64,000 nucleotides of DNA, from NCBI RefSeq assembly GCF_900102485.1, contig NZ_FNBX01000001.1, forward strand, positions 218,673 to 282,672, in the 5' to 3' direction. The first letter of the stretch is position 1; every line of letters starts with the position of its first letter. The position numbers and the translations under genes are program-made. Under the pieces are notes generated by a model. That model was not told where the DNA came from. It worked only from the letters and a program-made list of their open reading frames with translations, and searched no databases. Positions 25,579 through 35,306 of this stretch are shown piece by piece. The DNA comes from Desulfovibrio legallii (GTDB lineage Bacteria > Desulfobacterota > Desulfovibrionia > Desulfovibrionales > Desulfovibrionaceae).

Positions 25579-26436
25579 TTACCCTATGCCCTTTTGGCCG
25601 TAAGTGCAACGGTCCAGCCCGGCCAGATCCTGGCGCGTAGCCGGGGCGGCAAAGCCCGCTTCCCGCAGCAGGGCCTGCACGCAGGGCCCCTGGGCTGCCC
25701 CGTGCTCCAGCAGCACGAAGCCGCCTGGACGCAGGGCCCGGGCCGCGGCCAGGGCAACGGCCCGCAGGTGGGCCAGGCCGTTCTCCGGCGAAAAAAGGGC
25801 CGTGTGGGGCTCAAAACGCAGTACGGTCTGCATGACCTGGGGACGCTCCGCCGCGGCCACATACGGGGGATTGCTTACCACCAGGCCGCAGCTTTCGGGC
25901 TGCAGGGGCGCGGCGAACAGGTCAGCCCGCACGGGGCGCACCCGGTCCGCGAGCCCCAGGCGCAGGGCATTGGCCTGGGCCACGGCCAGAGCCGCCGCGC
26001 TCAGGTCCAGGGCCAGGCCCCGCCACAAGGGGCGGCTGTGGGCCAGGGTCAGGCCGATGCAGCCGCAGCCCGCGCCCAGGTCCGCAAAGCGGAGCGCCGT
26101 GTGCGGGTCGGGCAGGAGCTCCAGGGCCGCGTCCACCAGCAGCTCCGTTTCCGGCCGGGGGATGAGGGTTTGGGGCGCGACCAGGAAGTCCAGGCCGTAA
26201 AATTCTTTGTGTCCAGTGATATAGGCCAGGGGTTCGCCCGTGGCCCGACGGTCCATGAGGGCGTCCAGGACGGCCAGCTCGCCGGCGGTCAGTTCCCGCT
26301 GCGCCGCTAGCACGCACTCCAGGCGGCTGAGGCCCAGGGCTGCTTCGGCCAGGGCCTGCGCGCAAAGGCGGGGGCTGTCCGCCCCCGCCTTGTGCAATCG
26401 TCGGCCCGCCAGGACCAGGTAGTCGCCCAGGCGCAC
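25579..26436 (-). CDS. prmC: Release factor glutamine methyltransferase PrmC
   Basis: A 285-residue SAM-dependent enzyme that methylates the GGQ glutamine of peptide release factors. The N-terminal helical domain is followed by the methyltransferase domain, with FADLGAGCGCIGLTLA (SAM motif I, about 108-123) and the catalytic VVSNPPYVA (about 186-194). RPETELLVD precedes motif I as expected. The gene starts at a GTG that shares one base with the lon stop (TAGTG), so it is translationally coupled to lon. Confidence 0.92.
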   Translation of the reverse strand: MRLGDYLVLAGRRLHKAGADSPRLCAQALAEAALGLSRLECVLAAQRELTAGELAVLDALMDRRATGEPLAYITGHKEFYGLDFLVAPQTLIPRPETELLVDAALELLPDPHTALRFADLGAGCGCIGLTLAHSRPLWRGLALDLSAAALAVAQANALRLGLADRVRPVRADLFAAPLQPESCGLVVSNPPYVAAAERPQVMQTVLRFEPHTALFSPENGLAHLRAVALAAARALRPGGFVLLEHGAAQGPCVQALLREAGFAAPATRQDLAGLDRCTYGQKGIG

Positions 26437-28985
26437 TAGGCCTCAGCGCCTTCCCGCCGCCGCGCCGCCGCGGCGGCTTTGGCCTTGGGGGCGCGGGCGG
26501 CCTTGGCCCCGCCGGTTTTGGCGTCGGGCGCGCCGCCGGTTATTTTGGCGTCCTCAAAGACCAGGGGCGGCAGCTCGTCGTAGTGGTGTACGGGGTGCAC
26601 GCTGATGCGCCGGAGCAGGTCCTTGGGCACGTCTTCAAGATCCTTTACGTTCTGGTAAGGGATGACCACATGCTTGAGGCCGCGGGCCACGCCCGCCAGG
26701 ATTTTTTCCTTGATGCCGCCCACAGGCAGCACCCGGCCCTGGAGGGTGATTTCGCCGGTCATGCAGAGGTCGGCGCGCACGCGGCGGCCGGTGAGGGCCG
26801 AGATGAGGGCCGTGGTCAGGGTGACGCCCGCCGAGGGGCCGTCCTTGGGCGTAGCGCCCGCGGGCACGTGCACATGGATATCGTGCTTGCTTACGAAGCC
26901 GGGGTCCACGCCCAGCTCGTCGGCCCGGCTGCGGATGTAGCTCAGGGCGGCCTGGGCGCTCTCCTTCATAACGTCGCCCAGTTGCCCTGTAAGAGTGAGG
27001 CCGCCCTTGCCCTTCATGACCGTGGCCTCTACGGTAAGCACCTCGCCGCCGGCCGGGGTCCAGGCCAGGCCCAGAGCCATGCCGGGCAGGAGGGTTTTTT
27101 CCTTTTCATCCTCTATGAAGCGCGGCGCGCCCAGGATTTTTTCCACGTCCGCCGCGCCCACTTTGAAGGGGCCTTTTTCGCCTTCTGCCTTGCGGCGGGC
27201 CAGCTTGCGGCAGATGGAGGAGAGCTCGCGCTCCAGATTGCGCAGCCCGGCCTCGCGGGTGTATTCGCGCACCACTTTGACCAGGGCCGCGTCGCTCAGG
27301 TTCACGTCGCCCGCTTCCAGGCCGTTTTCCTCAATTTTTTTGGGCAGCAGGTGCTTGCGGGCGATTTCGGTCTTTTCCTGCAAGGTGTAGCCGGGCAGGG
27401 AGATGACCTCCATACGGTCGCGCAGGGCCGCCGGGATGGTATCCAGGTGGTTGGCCGTGCAGATGAACATGACCTTGGAGAGATCAAAGGGCACGTTCAG
27501 GTAGTGGTCGCTGAAGGTGTAGTTCTGTTCCGGGTCCAGCACTTCCAGCAGGGCGGAAGAGGGGTCGCCCCGGAAATCTGTGCCCAGTTTGTCCACCTCG
27601 TCCAGGACCATGACGGGATTGCGCGTGCCGGCCTGCTTGAGGGCCTGGATGATGCGTCCGGGCATGGCTCCGACGTAGGTGCGCCGGTGCCCGCGGATTT
27701 CGGCCTCGTCGTGCATGCCGCCCAGGGAGAGCCGCTGGAATTTGCGGCCCAGAGCCCGCGCGATGGAGCGCCCCAGGGAGGTTTTGCCCACGCCGGGAGG
27801 GCCCGCAAAGCAGAGGATGGGGCCTTTGGACTGCGGGTTGAGCTTGCGCACGCTCAGAAACTCCAGGATGCGGTCCTTGACCTTGTCCAGACCGCAGTGG
27901 TCCGCGTCCAGGATTTCCTTGGCGTGGGCGATGTCCAGCCGGTCGCGGGAGAGCTTCTTCCACGGCAGATCCACCAGCCAGTCCAGATAGGTGCGCACCA
28001 CATTGGCCTCGGAGGAGTCGGCGTGCATGCCGGAGAGGCGGCGCAGCTGCTTGTCCGCCTCTTTGCGGACGTCCTTGGGCAGGCCGGCCTTGTTCAGGGC
28101 CTTGCGCAGGTTTTCCAGGTCTTCTTCGCCCTCTTCGTCCTTGTCGCCCAACTCATTGCGGATGGCCTTGAGCTGCTCGCGCAGGAAGTAGTCCTTCTGC
28201 GCTTTGTCCATGCCTTCGCGGGCGGAACTCTGGATGCGGGCCTGCACGGTGGCCACCTCCACCTCGCGCTGGAGCTGGGTGTTGACCAGCATGAGGCGCT
28301 CTATGGGGTCTTCCGTTTCCAGAATGCGCTGGGCCTCGGCGGTTTTGAGGCGCATGTTGGCGGCGATGAGGTCCGCCAGGCGGCCGGGGTCGTCCACGCC
28401 CTGCAGCACGGCCAGCACGTCCGGCGAGGAAAGCCCGCGCAGGGTGAGCACCTTTTCGCTCTGCTCCCGCACGGAGCGCAGCAGGGCCTCCACCGTGGCG
28501 TCGGTAACGGCCGTGCGTTCGCTCATGGTGGCGATGCGGGCTTCCAGGTAGGGCTCCACCCGGCTGAAGGCCTCCACCCTGGCGCGGCTCACGCCCTGCA
28601 CCAGGATTTTGACGCGCGAGTCGGGCATTTTGAGCATGCGCATGACCTGCACCACCGTGCCCACCTGGTAGAGGTCTTCAGGCCGGGGGTCTTCGGTGCC
28701 CTCTTCCTTCTGGGCGCAGACCAGCAGGTGGCGGCCGTTCTGCAGGGCCGCGTCCACAGCGCGCACGGATTTTTCCCGCCCGATGAACAGGGGCAGGATC
28801 ATATAATTAAAGATGACCACATCGCGCACGGGCAGCACGGGCAGCACGTCGGGCACGGCCTGCGCGGCCGGGCCGCCTTCGTGCTCGTGCGTCTCGGGCG
28901 CAACGGCTTCACGTTCCGGCGTCGCGTCCGCGTCGGGCGTCTGGCCGGTGGGCGTCAAAGTGGTTTTTTCGTCAAAATCGCTCAT
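26436..28985 (-). CDS. lon: ATP-dependent protease Lon
   Basis: An 849-residue cytoplasmic AAA+ serine protease. Residues 1-45 are a low-complexity acidic leader. The substrate-binding N-domain starts around [16 protein letters not shown]. The AAA+ core has Walker [12 protein letters not shown] (near 393) and [11 protein letters not shown]. The protease domain has the catalytic Ser in [15 protein letters not shown] (about residue 716) and the Lys in [10 protein letters not shown]. The C-terminus ends in a Lys/Ala-rich tail longer than usual. It overlaps radC upstream by 4 bases (ATGA) and prmC downstream by 1. Confidence 0.96.
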   Translation of the reverse strand: MSDFDEKTTLTPTGQTPDADATPEREAVAPETHEHEGGPAAQAVPDVLPVLPVRDVVIFNYMILPLFIGREKSVRAVDAALQNGRHLLVCAQKEEGTEDPRPEDLYQVGTVVQVMRMLKMPDSRVKILVQGVSRARVEAFSRVEPYLEARIATMSERTAVTDATVEALLRSVREQSEKVLTLRGLSSPDVLAVLQGVDDPGRLADLIAANMRLKTAEAQRILETEDPIERLMLVNTQLQREVEVATVQARIQSSAREGMDKAQKDYFLREQLKAIRNELGDKDEEGEEDLENLRKALNKAGLPKDVRKEADKQLRRLSGMHADSSEANVVRTYLDWLVDLPWKKLSRDRLDIAHAKEILDADHCGLDKVKDRILEFLSVRKLNPQSKGPILCFAGPPGVGKTSLGRSIARALGRKFQRLSLGGMHDEAEIRGHRRTYVGAMPGRIIQALKQAGTRNPVMVLDEVDKLGTDFRGDPSSALLEVLDPEQNYTFSDHYLNVPFDLSKVMFICTANHLDTIPAALRDRMEVISLPGYTLQEKTEIARKHLLPKKIEENGLEAGDVNLSDAALVKVVREYTREAGLRNLERELSSICRKLARRKAEGEKGPFKVGAADVEKILGAPRFIEDEKEKTLLPGMALGLAWTPAGGEVLTVEATVMKGKGGLTLTGQLGDVMKESAQAALSYIRSRADELGVDPGFVSKHDIHVHVPAGATPKDGPSAGVTLTTALISALTGRRVRADLCMTGEITLQGRVLPVGGIKEKILAGVARGLKHVVIPYQNVKDLEDVPKDLLRRISVHPVHHYDELPPLVFEDAKITGGAPDAKTGGAKAARAPKAKAAAAARRREGAEA

Positions 28986-29698
28986 GTATAACTCCCCGAC
29001 TGCAAGCGTATCCGCTGCGATTGCGTGATGCTGTAGCAGTCTCCCTCAGTGACGATAACATGGTCCAGGAACCGCAGGCCCAGGCGCGGGGCAAGCCTTT
29101 GCAGTTCTTCCGTCAGCAGTTTGTCGGCCTGCGACGGCAGGGCGTGCCCGCCGGGATGGTTGTGGACCAGGATGATGCCGCTGGCCTTGCGGGTGAGGGC
29201 CGCCTCCAGCACGTCCCGCGGGTAGAGGGGCACCTCCGCCACGCCGCCGCGCCGCAGGCGCTCCCAGGCGATGAGGCCGTTGCGCTGGTCCACCAGGGCA
29301 ATCCAGCACTCTTCGTGCGGGCAGCCGGCCAGTCGGGCCTGGGCCATCCCGGCCACGGCCTCCGGCGTGGCCAGCACCTCGCGCCGCCGCACCGGGGCTG
29401 CGGCGCTGCGGGCCCGCGTTTCGCGCAGCACCTGCCAGAAGGTCAGCAGGCCCGGCCCAAAGCCGGGCACGGCCAGCAGCTCGTCCGGCCGGGCGTCCAG
29501 CGCGCCCCGGATGCTGCCGAAGCGCTGCAGCAGCTCCTTGGCCAGGGGCTTGGTATCCTTGCGGGTCAGACCATAGCCCAGCAAAAGCTCCAGCACTTCG
29601 TAATCCGCCACCGCCGTGGCCTCGCGGGCCAGCCGTTCGCGCACTCTGGCGCGGTGACCAAGATACGCGGGGGGATTGGATGCCGGCTTTGCTGTCAT
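28982..29698 (-). CDS. radC: RadC family JAB-domain protein
   Basis: A 238-residue protein of the RadC family. An N-terminal helix-hairpin-helix region ([20 protein letters not shown] and AVPGFGPG) precedes the JAB/MPN metalloprotease-like domain, whose metal site is visible as [18 protein letters not shown] (H-x-H, then S and D). Function is not settled, and a role in DNA repair is doubtful for the family. The start at 29698 ([10 protein letters not shown]) was chosen because the longer frame runs into holA coding sequence. Confidence 0.9.
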   Translation of the reverse strand: MTAKPASNPPAYLGHRARVRERLAREATAVADYEVLELLLGYGLTRKDTKPLAKELLQRFGSIRGALDARPDELLAVPGFGPGLLTFWQVLRETRARSAAAPVRRREVLATPEAVAGMAQARLAGCPHEECWIALVDQRNGLIAWERLRRGGVAEVPLYPRDVLEAALTRKASGIILVHNHPGGHALPSQADKLLTEELQRLAPRLGLRFLDHVIVTEGDCYSITQSQRIRLQSGSYT

Positions 29699-29780
29699 AA
29701 CATAAGCAGTTTTGCGAGGTGTGCAAGGGGCGCGCGGCGCAAAGACGCGCTGCGTCGGGGTCTCGTGTCGGTACGGCCGT

Positions 29781-30785
29781 TCAGCGGGGCGCGCCCGCCG
29801 GGGCCAGCAGGCCCGTGATGCGCGCGGCCAGAAAGTCCAGGCTTTGCTCCGGGCTGCGGCGGCCGCTTTTGACCTGCCATTCGGCGTCCACAATCTCGGC
29901 TAGGGCCGCGGCCAGGGTTTCCGCGCTCAGCCGCGCGGCCAGCGCGCGTTTGGCGGCGGCCTCCTTGGGGTAGAGGCGGATGTTTTCTCCGGCCTTGAGC
30001 TGCCAGAGCTGGCGCAGCTCCCTGTCCAGCAGGGCCAGGAAGGAGAAAAGCAGGCTCGCGCCGTCCTCGTTGCGGGCCAGCTCCTGCCAGAGAGGGGCAA
30101 GGTTGCCCGCCTCCATATGGCGGATGCAGGAAAAAATATTGCAGTCCGGGCTCCAGCCGCCTGTGGGGATCTGGCTCAGATCCACCTCCGGGGGCAAGGG
30201 CGCGCCCTGGGCCGTCAGCGAGGCCCGCAGCAGGAGGATTTTTTCCAGTTCGTTTTCCACGGCCCGGGCGTCGGGCGGCACGGAAGCGCAGAGCCGCTCC
30301 AGAGCGTCCGGGGCAAAGCGCAGGCCCAGGGCCTTGCCCCGCTGCACAAGGTGGCTTTTGAGGCTGTAAGGGGTGAGGCCCTCGTGCCGCCACAGCCAGT
30401 CCTGCGCCGCGGCAAATTTCAAGCAGTGCAGCTTGGCCAGGGCGGCGGGCAGTTTGGGCTGCCCTTTTTCCCAGGGGACTTCCAGGCATAAAAACGGCCA
30501 GCACTGCTCCGAGGGGCGGGCCAGGGCGCGTGAAAGTTTTTTCCACACCGCCACGGGCCAGAGCTGGGCCTGCCGCACCACCAGCGCGCGGGAGGTTCCC
30601 AGCAGGCCGGGCAGGGTCAGCTCCTCCCAGAAGGCGGCGGGCGGTTCTTCGTCGCCCCAGTAAACGCGGCGTTCCCATTGCCCCGCGCGGGGCGGATGGG
30701 CCGCCAGCAGGCGTTCCAGCCGGGCGCGCAGCAATTGGCCGTCCGGGCAGACAAGGATGGAAAAACCGGGGCGTGGGGTGCTCAT
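29781..30785 (-). CDS. holA: DNA polymerase III, delta subunit (clamp loader)
   Basis: A 334-residue protein that fits the HolA family in length and pattern. The start has FSILVCPDGQLLRARLERLL. A middle segment, APDALERLCASVPPDARAVE followed by NELEKILLL, corresponds to the conserved delta region in which helices precede NEL-KL. The C-terminal helical collar has LLDRELRQLWQL. HolA opens the sliding clamp within the clamp-loader complex. Conservation is low across the family, so the call rests on that middle motif, the C-terminal pattern and size. It is 82 bases upstream of radC. Confidence 0.78.
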   Translation of the reverse strand: MSTPRPGFSILVCPDGQLLRARLERLLAAHPPRAGQWERRVYWGDEEPPAAFWEELTLPGLLGTSRALVVRQAQLWPVAVWKKLSRALARPSEQCWPFLCLEVPWEKGQPKLPAALAKLHCLKFAAAQDWLWRHEGLTPYSLKSHLVQRGKALGLRFAPDALERLCASVPPDARAVENELEKILLLRASLTAQGAPLPPEVDLSQIPTGGWSPDCNIFSCIRHMEAGNLAPLWQELARNEDGASLLFSFLALLDRELRQLWQLKAGENIRLYPKEAAAKRALAARLSAETLAAALAEIVDAEWQVKSGRRSPEQSLDFLAARITGLLAPAGAPR

Positions 30786-30984
30786 ACTGCCTTCAATAGG
30801 AGGAGTGTCATACGCAAAAAAGCCGCGGCAGGGGCGTAAAAACTGTCGCCGCCGTCCCTTTGTGCGGTGCTTCGCGGCAGTATAGGGCGAAACGGCCGTA
30901 TGGGGAAGGGCTCTTGCCTGGGCTTGGTCGGCCCCCGGCGGCGCTGGGCGCGTCGTTGCAGGGTCGTTTTGCCCCGCAGGTAAT

Positions 30985-31017
30985 ATAAAAGCCGCAACGA
31001 CGCAGCGTTGCGGCTTT
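30985..31017 (-). terminator. Terminator of the SRP RNA gene
   Basis: On the minus strand the stem AGCCGCAACG / CGTTGCGGCT with a CTGCGT loop is followed by TTTAT. It starts immediately after the SRP RNA 3' end. Confidence 0.93.
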
Positions 31018-31105
31018 CAGGGGCCGGACACCCGGCAGCGGCTGTTACCGCTGCTTCCTTTCGGACCTGACGGGGTTGGCAGTGCTGCCGCCGCCCGGCC
31101 TGGCC
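31018..31105 (-). ncRNA. ffs: Signal recognition particle RNA (4.5S type)
   Basis: On the minus strand a single long hairpin carries the universally conserved domain IV: ACCCCGTCAGGTCCGAAAG, then GAAGCAGCGGTAACAG. Terminal arms GGCCGG and CCGGCC pair. The transcript should bind Ffh for co-translational membrane targeting. It is followed directly by a strong terminator. Ends are accurate to a few bases. Confidence 0.93.
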
Positions 31106-31107
31106 CT

Positions 31108-31136
31108 GCTTTAGCCGGTAAGGGGCTGTCTGTCAA
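31108..31136 (-). promoter_or_regulatory. Promoter of the SRP RNA gene
   Basis: A perfect -35 TTGACA (31131-31136) and TAAAGC (31108-31113) are 17 bases apart. The -35 hexamer overlaps the TGA stop codon of the amidohydrolase gene. Confidence 0.6.
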
Positions 31137-31996
31137 TGCCCGGCAGCCAGGGATATCCGCGTTGTCGCCGCGTCGCTTCCGGCTGCGGGCGCGCTTTGCG
31201 GGCCGAAAAGGGCCGCGGCGTTGGTCAGCAGGCGGTCCATGGCCGCATCGTTGAGGCCGGATTTTTGTTGCAGCCGGCGACGTTCGTCCAGGGGATCGTA
31301 GAGGGGCCAGTCCGTGCCGAAAAGGATCCGCTCCGGCGGGAAGGCGGCCAGCAGGCGCCGCAGCAGAAGCGGCGTGGCAAAGGGCGAAGTGCTGGAGGTA
31401 TCCAGCCAGAGGTTCTCGCGCCGCCGACTGCCCAGCACCTTGAGGGAGTGGGCCCACATGCGGTAGCCGCCGAAGTGCGCGGCAATGACGCGCAGCCCGG
31501 GAAAGGCGTCCAGAATGGCGGCCAGTTTGTAAGGGCAGGAGGGCGCGCGCTCCGGGCGCATGGCGTCGCCGATGTGGATTTCAAAAATGAAATTCTTCTG
31601 GGCCGCTTCAAAGATGGGCCGCAGGCGCGGGTCGTCCAGGCGGAAGCCCTGAAAGTCCGGATGCAGCTTAAGGCCCCGGATGCCCGCGGCCTTAAGGCGA
31701 TCCAGCTCTTTTTCCCACGGCGCGTAGCCGGGGTGCAGGGTGCCGAAGGCCAGAACTCTGTCCGGATGGGCGCGCTGCAGGGCCAGGGCGTAGTTGTTGG
31801 CCGGAATGACCTGGGCCGGCGCCGTGGCCGCGCAGAGCACCACGCATTTGTCCACCCCGGCGGCGGTCTGTCGGGCCAGCAGGTGGTCGATGGTGCCGTC
31901 CCCCGCGCAGGTGAGCTTGTAGTAGGCGTTGAGGTGGTCCACGGCCTTGCGCGCTATTTTGGGGTGGAAGGCGTGGGTATGGATGTCTATGTGCAC
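31133..31996 (-). CDS. Amidohydrolase family protein (amidohydrolase 2 type)
   Basis: A 287-residue TIM-barrel metal-dependent hydrolase. The metal ligands are visible as HIDIHTHAF (1st strand, residues 2-10), KLHPDFQG (about 111), the His in FEIHIGDA, the AAHFGG strand end and the late Asp in FGTDWPLYDP. This is the pattern of PF04909 enzymes (decarboxylases or hydrolases of cyclic acids). The natural substrate is not evident. It lies 2 bases after a hydroxyacid dehydrogenase gene, so the two probably form one operon. Confidence 0.85.
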   Translation of the reverse strand: MHIDIHTHAFHPKIARKAVDHLNAYYKLTCAGDGTIDHLLARQTAAGVDKCVVLCAATAPAQVIPANNYALALQRAHPDRVLAFGTLHPGYAPWEKELDRLKAAGIRGLKLHPDFQGFRLDDPRLRPIFEAAQKNFIFEIHIGDAMRPERAPSCPYKLAAILDAFPGLRVIAAHFGGYRMWAHSLKVLGSRRRENLWLDTSSTSPFATPLLLRRLLAAFPPERILFGTDWPLYDPLDERRRLQQKSGLNDAAMDRLLTNAAALFGPQSAPAAGSDAATTRISLAAGH

Positions 31997-31998
31997 GG

Positions 31999-32964
31999 CT
32001 ATTTGACCCCGTTGACCACGTTGATGGGCGTACCGGCCTGCCAGCGGCGGATGTTTTCCGCCGTAAGGTCGATGATGTTCTGACGGGCGCGGGTGGTGGC
32101 CCAGGCAATGTGCGGCGTGATCAGCGTATTGGGCGCGGTGAGCAGGGGGTTGTCCGCCTTGGGGGGCTCGGTGGAGAGCACGTCCGTGCCCAGGCCGCGC
32201 AGCTGGCCGCTTTTGAGGGCGGCGGCCGCGGCGGCCTCGTCCACCAGGGGGCCGCGGGCCGTGTTCAGCAGAAAGCTCCCCTTGGGCATGAGGGCCAGAG
32301 TTTTGGCGTTGATGATGTGGCGCGTGCTTTCGGTAAGGGGGCAGTGCAGGGAAACCACGTTGGCGGCGGCCAGCAGATGCTCCAGCGAAGCAAAGGCGAA
32401 GGGGCTGTAGGCGGGCGGATCCTTAGGCGTGCGACAGTAGGCCAGCACGCTCATGCCGAAGGCGTGGGCCAGCTCGCCCATGCGGCGGCCGATGGAGCCG
32501 AAGCCGATGAGGCCCATGGTCAGCCCCTCCAGACAGACGGGCGGGATTTTCCAGTAGCACCAGCTGCGGCACTTGAGCCAGTCGCCTTTTTTGACGCTTG
32601 CGGTGTGCAGGCTGGTGTGACGGCAGAGCTCCAGCAGCAGCGCCATGGCGTGCTGGGCCACGTCGCTCACGCCGTAGGCCACCACGTTGCACACGGGCAC
32701 GCCGCGATCGGCCAGGGCGGCAATATCCACAGTATTATAACCCGTGGCCAGCACGCCCACCATGCGCACGTCGGGGATTTTGTCCACATCGTCGCGGCGG
32801 AGGGGCGTTTTGTTGGTCAGAAGCACGTCCGCGCCTTTGGCGCGTTCCGCCAGCTTTTCCGGCGGGGTTTCGTCATAAATGGTCACCTCGCCGAGCGAGG
32901 TGACGGGGCCCCAGTCCACGTCGCCGGGGTTGAGCACAGCGCCGTCCAGGATGGTGATTTTCAT
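31999..32964 (-). CDS. D-2-hydroxyacid dehydrogenase (glycerate dehydrogenase-like)
   Basis: A 321-residue NAD-dependent dehydrogenase that should reduce a 2-oxoacid or oxidise a D-2-hydroxyacid. The Rossmann motif is LIGFGSIGRRM (about 151-161). The catalytic residues are in LLNTARGPLVDE (Arg), DVLSTEPP (Glu) and ITPHIAWAT (His), all in the expected order. The N-terminal VLATGYNTVDI is typical of the glycerate/hydroxypyruvate reductase branch. The start at 32964 follows the family (MKITILDG), and the upstream 18 codons are not conserved-looking. Confidence 0.88.
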   Translation of the reverse strand: MKITILDGAVLNPGDVDWGPVTSLGEVTIYDETPPEKLAERAKGADVLLTNKTPLRRDDVDKIPDVRMVGVLATGYNTVDIAALADRGVPVCNVVAYGVSDVAQHAMALLLELCRHTSLHTASVKKGDWLKCRSWCYWKIPPVCLEGLTMGLIGFGSIGRRMGELAHAFGMSVLAYCRTPKDPPAYSPFAFASLEHLLAAANVVSLHCPLTESTRHIINAKTLALMPKGSFLLNTARGPLVDEAAAAAALKSGQLRGLGTDVLSTEPPKADNPLLTAPNTLITPHIAWATTRARQNIIDLTAENIRRWQAGTPINVVNGVK

Positions 32965-33068
32965 AGGTCTACCCTCGGTTTGCCTGGGCAGTGTAGCGCG
33001 GCCCTGCACGGCTCGCAACCTGAAGAAAAAAGGCGCATGCCGCGGCCGTCTGCCCGTGCGGCGCGGGG

Positions 33069-33848
33069 CTAGCCGCCGGGAGCGAGAAAATACTGCCAGA
33101 ACAAAGAGACCAGCAGCAGGCTGAGCGAAACCACCAGAAAACGGCGCACGGCGCCGGGCCCCACCCGGATGGCCATACGGCTGCCCAGCCAGTTGCCCAG
33201 GCAGCAGGCTGCGGCCATGGGCAGCGCCAGCTTCCAGAGCACCACGCCGCTCAGGATGAAAACCAGAGCTCCGCCCAGGTTGGAGGCCAGGTTGAGCACC
33301 TTGGCCGTGGCCGAAGCCTGCATGAGGCCCATGCGCAGCACCCAGTGGAAGGCCAGGATGAGAAAACTGCCGGTGCCGGGGCCAAAGAAGCCGTCATACG
33401 CGCCCAGCAGCAGGCAGACCAAGGCAATGGGCAGCCAGAAGCGCGGGCCCTGCAAGGGCAGGGGCGGCAGGCTGCGGTCTTTTTTGGGCAGCAGGGTGGC
33501 GCAGAGGCCCACGGGCAGGAGGGCCACCAGGATTTTGCCCAGCAGGGCGGCGTCCAGCAGCAGGGTGAGGCGGGAGCCCGCCCAGGAGCCCAGCAGAGAA
33601 AAACCCAGGCCCGCCAGGGCTACGCGCCAGAGCACCAGGCGGCTGCGGGCGAAGTTGCCCAGGGCCACGCCGGTGCCCAGGCAGGCGCTGACCTTGTTGG
33701 CCCCCAGGGCCATGTGCGGGGGCACGCCGGTGAGCAGCAGCATGGGCATGGTCACCAGCCCGCCGCCGCCGGCAATGGCGTCGATAAAGCCGCCGCCCAG
33801 GGCCGCGGCCATGCCCGCCAGAAGGACGGGCAGCGTCAGTTCCCACAT
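33069..33848 (-). CDS. TSUP/TauE-SafE family sulfite exporter-like permease
   Basis: A 259-residue inner membrane protein with about eight hydrophobic segments. It shows the two halves typical of PF01925: the first has FIDAIAGGGGLVTMPMLLLT (about 22-41) and GANKVSAC, the second has GAYDGFFGPGTGSFLILAF (about 148-166). Members move sulfur-containing or organic anions such as sulfite, sulfoacetate or taurine. The cargo here is unknown. It lies 4 bases after the DUF486 gene. Confidence 0.88.
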   Translation of the reverse strand: MWELTLPVLLAGMAAALGGGFIDAIAGGGGLVTMPMLLLTGVPPHMALGANKVSACLGTGVALGNFARSRLVLWRVALAGLGFSLLGSWAGSRLTLLLDAALLGKILVALLPVGLCATLLPKKDRSLPPLPLQGPRFWLPIALVCLLLGAYDGFFGPGTGSFLILAFHWVLRMGLMQASATAKVLNLASNLGGALVFILSGVVLWKLALPMAAACCLGNWLGSRMAIRVGPGAVRRFLVVSLSLLLVSLFWQYFLAPGG

Positions 33849-33852
33849 GGGA

Positions 33853-34200
33853 TTACCACTTTTTAAAGATGACCCAGGCCGCCACTACAATGAGGGCGAA
33901 GCCCAGCACATGGTTCCAGCGCAGGGGTTCGTGCAGCCAGAGGACGGAAAAGGCCATGAATACGCTGAGCGAGATGACCTCCTGCACGGTTTTGAGCTCC
34001 GCTGCGGAAAAATAGCCGTAGCCGATGCGGTTGGCCGGCACCTGGAGGGTATACTCGAAGAAAGCGAGGCCCCAGCTGGTGAGGATGACCAGGGGCAGGG
34101 CCGCGCCCTTATAGCGCAGGTGCCCGTACCAGGCGAAGGTCATGAAGACGTTGGAGCAGAGCAAAAGCCCTACGGTAACAACGGGAACAGGCAGCTGCAT
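33853..34200 (-). CDS. DUF486 small membrane protein (DMT-like)
   Basis: A 115-residue protein with four hydrophobic segments. The start of the domain, LLCSNVFMTFAWYGHLRYKG, and the later FFEYTLQVPANRIGYGYFSA and LKTVQEVISLSVFMAF are hallmark stretches of DUF486 (PF04342), a group distantly related to drug/metabolite transporters. The function is unknown. The start at 34200 was chosen by family length. A TTG seven codons upstream is possible. Confidence 0.85.
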   Translation of the reverse strand: MQLPVPVVTVGLLLCSNVFMTFAWYGHLRYKGAALPLVILTSWGLAFFEYTLQVPANRIGYGYFSAAELKTVQEVISLSVFMAFSVLWLHEPLRWNHVLGFALIVVAAWVIFKKW

Positions 34201-34356
34201 GGCGACATCCGGAGGCTGCAATGGCGCGCGGAAGGTTGGCAGGGCGGCGCGGGGCGCGCGGCGCGTTGCCCTGCGGGGCGCGCTAACGGAACAGCTGGCT
34301 CTATAGCCGTTGGGGCGGAGCGCGTCAACGGGGAAAGGGCCTGCCGCGCAACCCCC

Positions 34357-34386
34357 AAAAAAAATCCCTGAAGGAACTTCAGGGAT
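34357..34386 (-). terminator. Terminator of the TPR gene
   Basis: On the minus strand a perfect 10-bp stem, ATCCCTGAAG / CTTCAGGGAT, with a 3-base loop is followed by eight T. A second inverted repeat (GATTTTCCGG ... CCGGAAAATC) lies between it and the gene, at about 34417-34452. Confidence 0.93.
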
Positions 34387-34485
34387 GGTGCACGGCGCGG
34401 CCCCTCCTGCGGAAGGATTTTCCGGCCCCGACGTCCACCGGGACCGGAAAATCGTATGGGGAGGGGAGGTTGTGCGGCGCAGCAG

Positions 34486-35049
34486 CTAGGCGGCCATGGT
34501 GTCGAACAGTTCCTTGGCGCTGGCGTTGCCTGGGTTGACGCCCAGCACGGTTTCCAGGTGCTGGCGGGCTTCGTCGCTGCGGCCCAGGTAGATAAGGCAG
34601 CCGGCCAGGGTAACGCGCACGGCTTCGGCCTCCACGCCGGTCTGCAGGGTGTCTTCCAGGTAGGGCAGGGCTTCTTCCACCCGGCCCAGCTGGTAGGCCT
34701 CGCGCACCAGGCAGTTGAGGGCCACCATGTTTTCGGCCGATTTGTGCAGGGCGCGGGCGAAATGGTCAAAGGCCTCTTCGTGCTTGCCCTGCTCCATGAG
34801 CACCAGGCCGATGCCGCAGAGGGCTTTGTCCGTTTCTTCCACGGTGGCGGCCTTCTGGTAGAGGACGAGGGCCTTGTCCAGCTCTGAGCGCTGCACGGCC
34901 ACAGTGGCCAGGCCCATGTAGGGGGCGGCGCTCTGCGCGCCGCTGTTGGCGGCCTTGCGGTAGTATTCCTCGGCCTTGTCAAAATCGCCCATAAACAGGT
35001 AGCACTCGCCCAGTTCCTTGTTGATCTCGTAATCCAGCTGATTGCTCAT
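34486..35049 (-). CDS. Tetratricopeptide repeat protein
   Basis: A 187-residue soluble protein made of about five TPR units. Examples are ELGECYLFMGDFDKAEEYYR (about 11-30), YMGLATVAVQRSELDKALVL and EAYQLGRVEEALPYLEDTLQ. No signal peptide or membrane segment. TPR proteins are binding scaffolds, and no partner can be inferred from the neighbours. It is monocistronic with a strong terminator. Confidence 0.82.
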   Translation of the reverse strand: MSNQLDYEINKELGECYLFMGDFDKAEEYYRKAANSGAQSAAPYMGLATVAVQRSELDKALVLYQKAATVEETDKALCGIGLVLMEQGKHEEAFDHFARALHKSAENMVALNCLVREAYQLGRVEEALPYLEDTLQTGVEAEAVRVTLAGCLIYLGRSDEARQHLETVLGVNPGNASAKELFDTMAA

Positions 35050-35306
35050 GGTTTCCTCCCCAGCTCAGGCTGTTGTGTTCAGAACGCTCATTACGCTCAT
35101 GGCGTGCTCTGGAGAATGCAGACTGCGTGCCAGAATAAAAAAATAATTGTAACTCAATGCGTTAGTTGTGAGCCCCTGCGGGAGGACGGGCCGCGTGGCG
35201 AGCAAAGGCCGCTTTGGCGCGCCAAAACCCTGGCGCGGACGGGCAAGTTTTGCCGGGGAGGGGCGGCGGGGTGCGCCCGCTGACCGGGGCGGCTCGGCTG
35301 ATGTGG

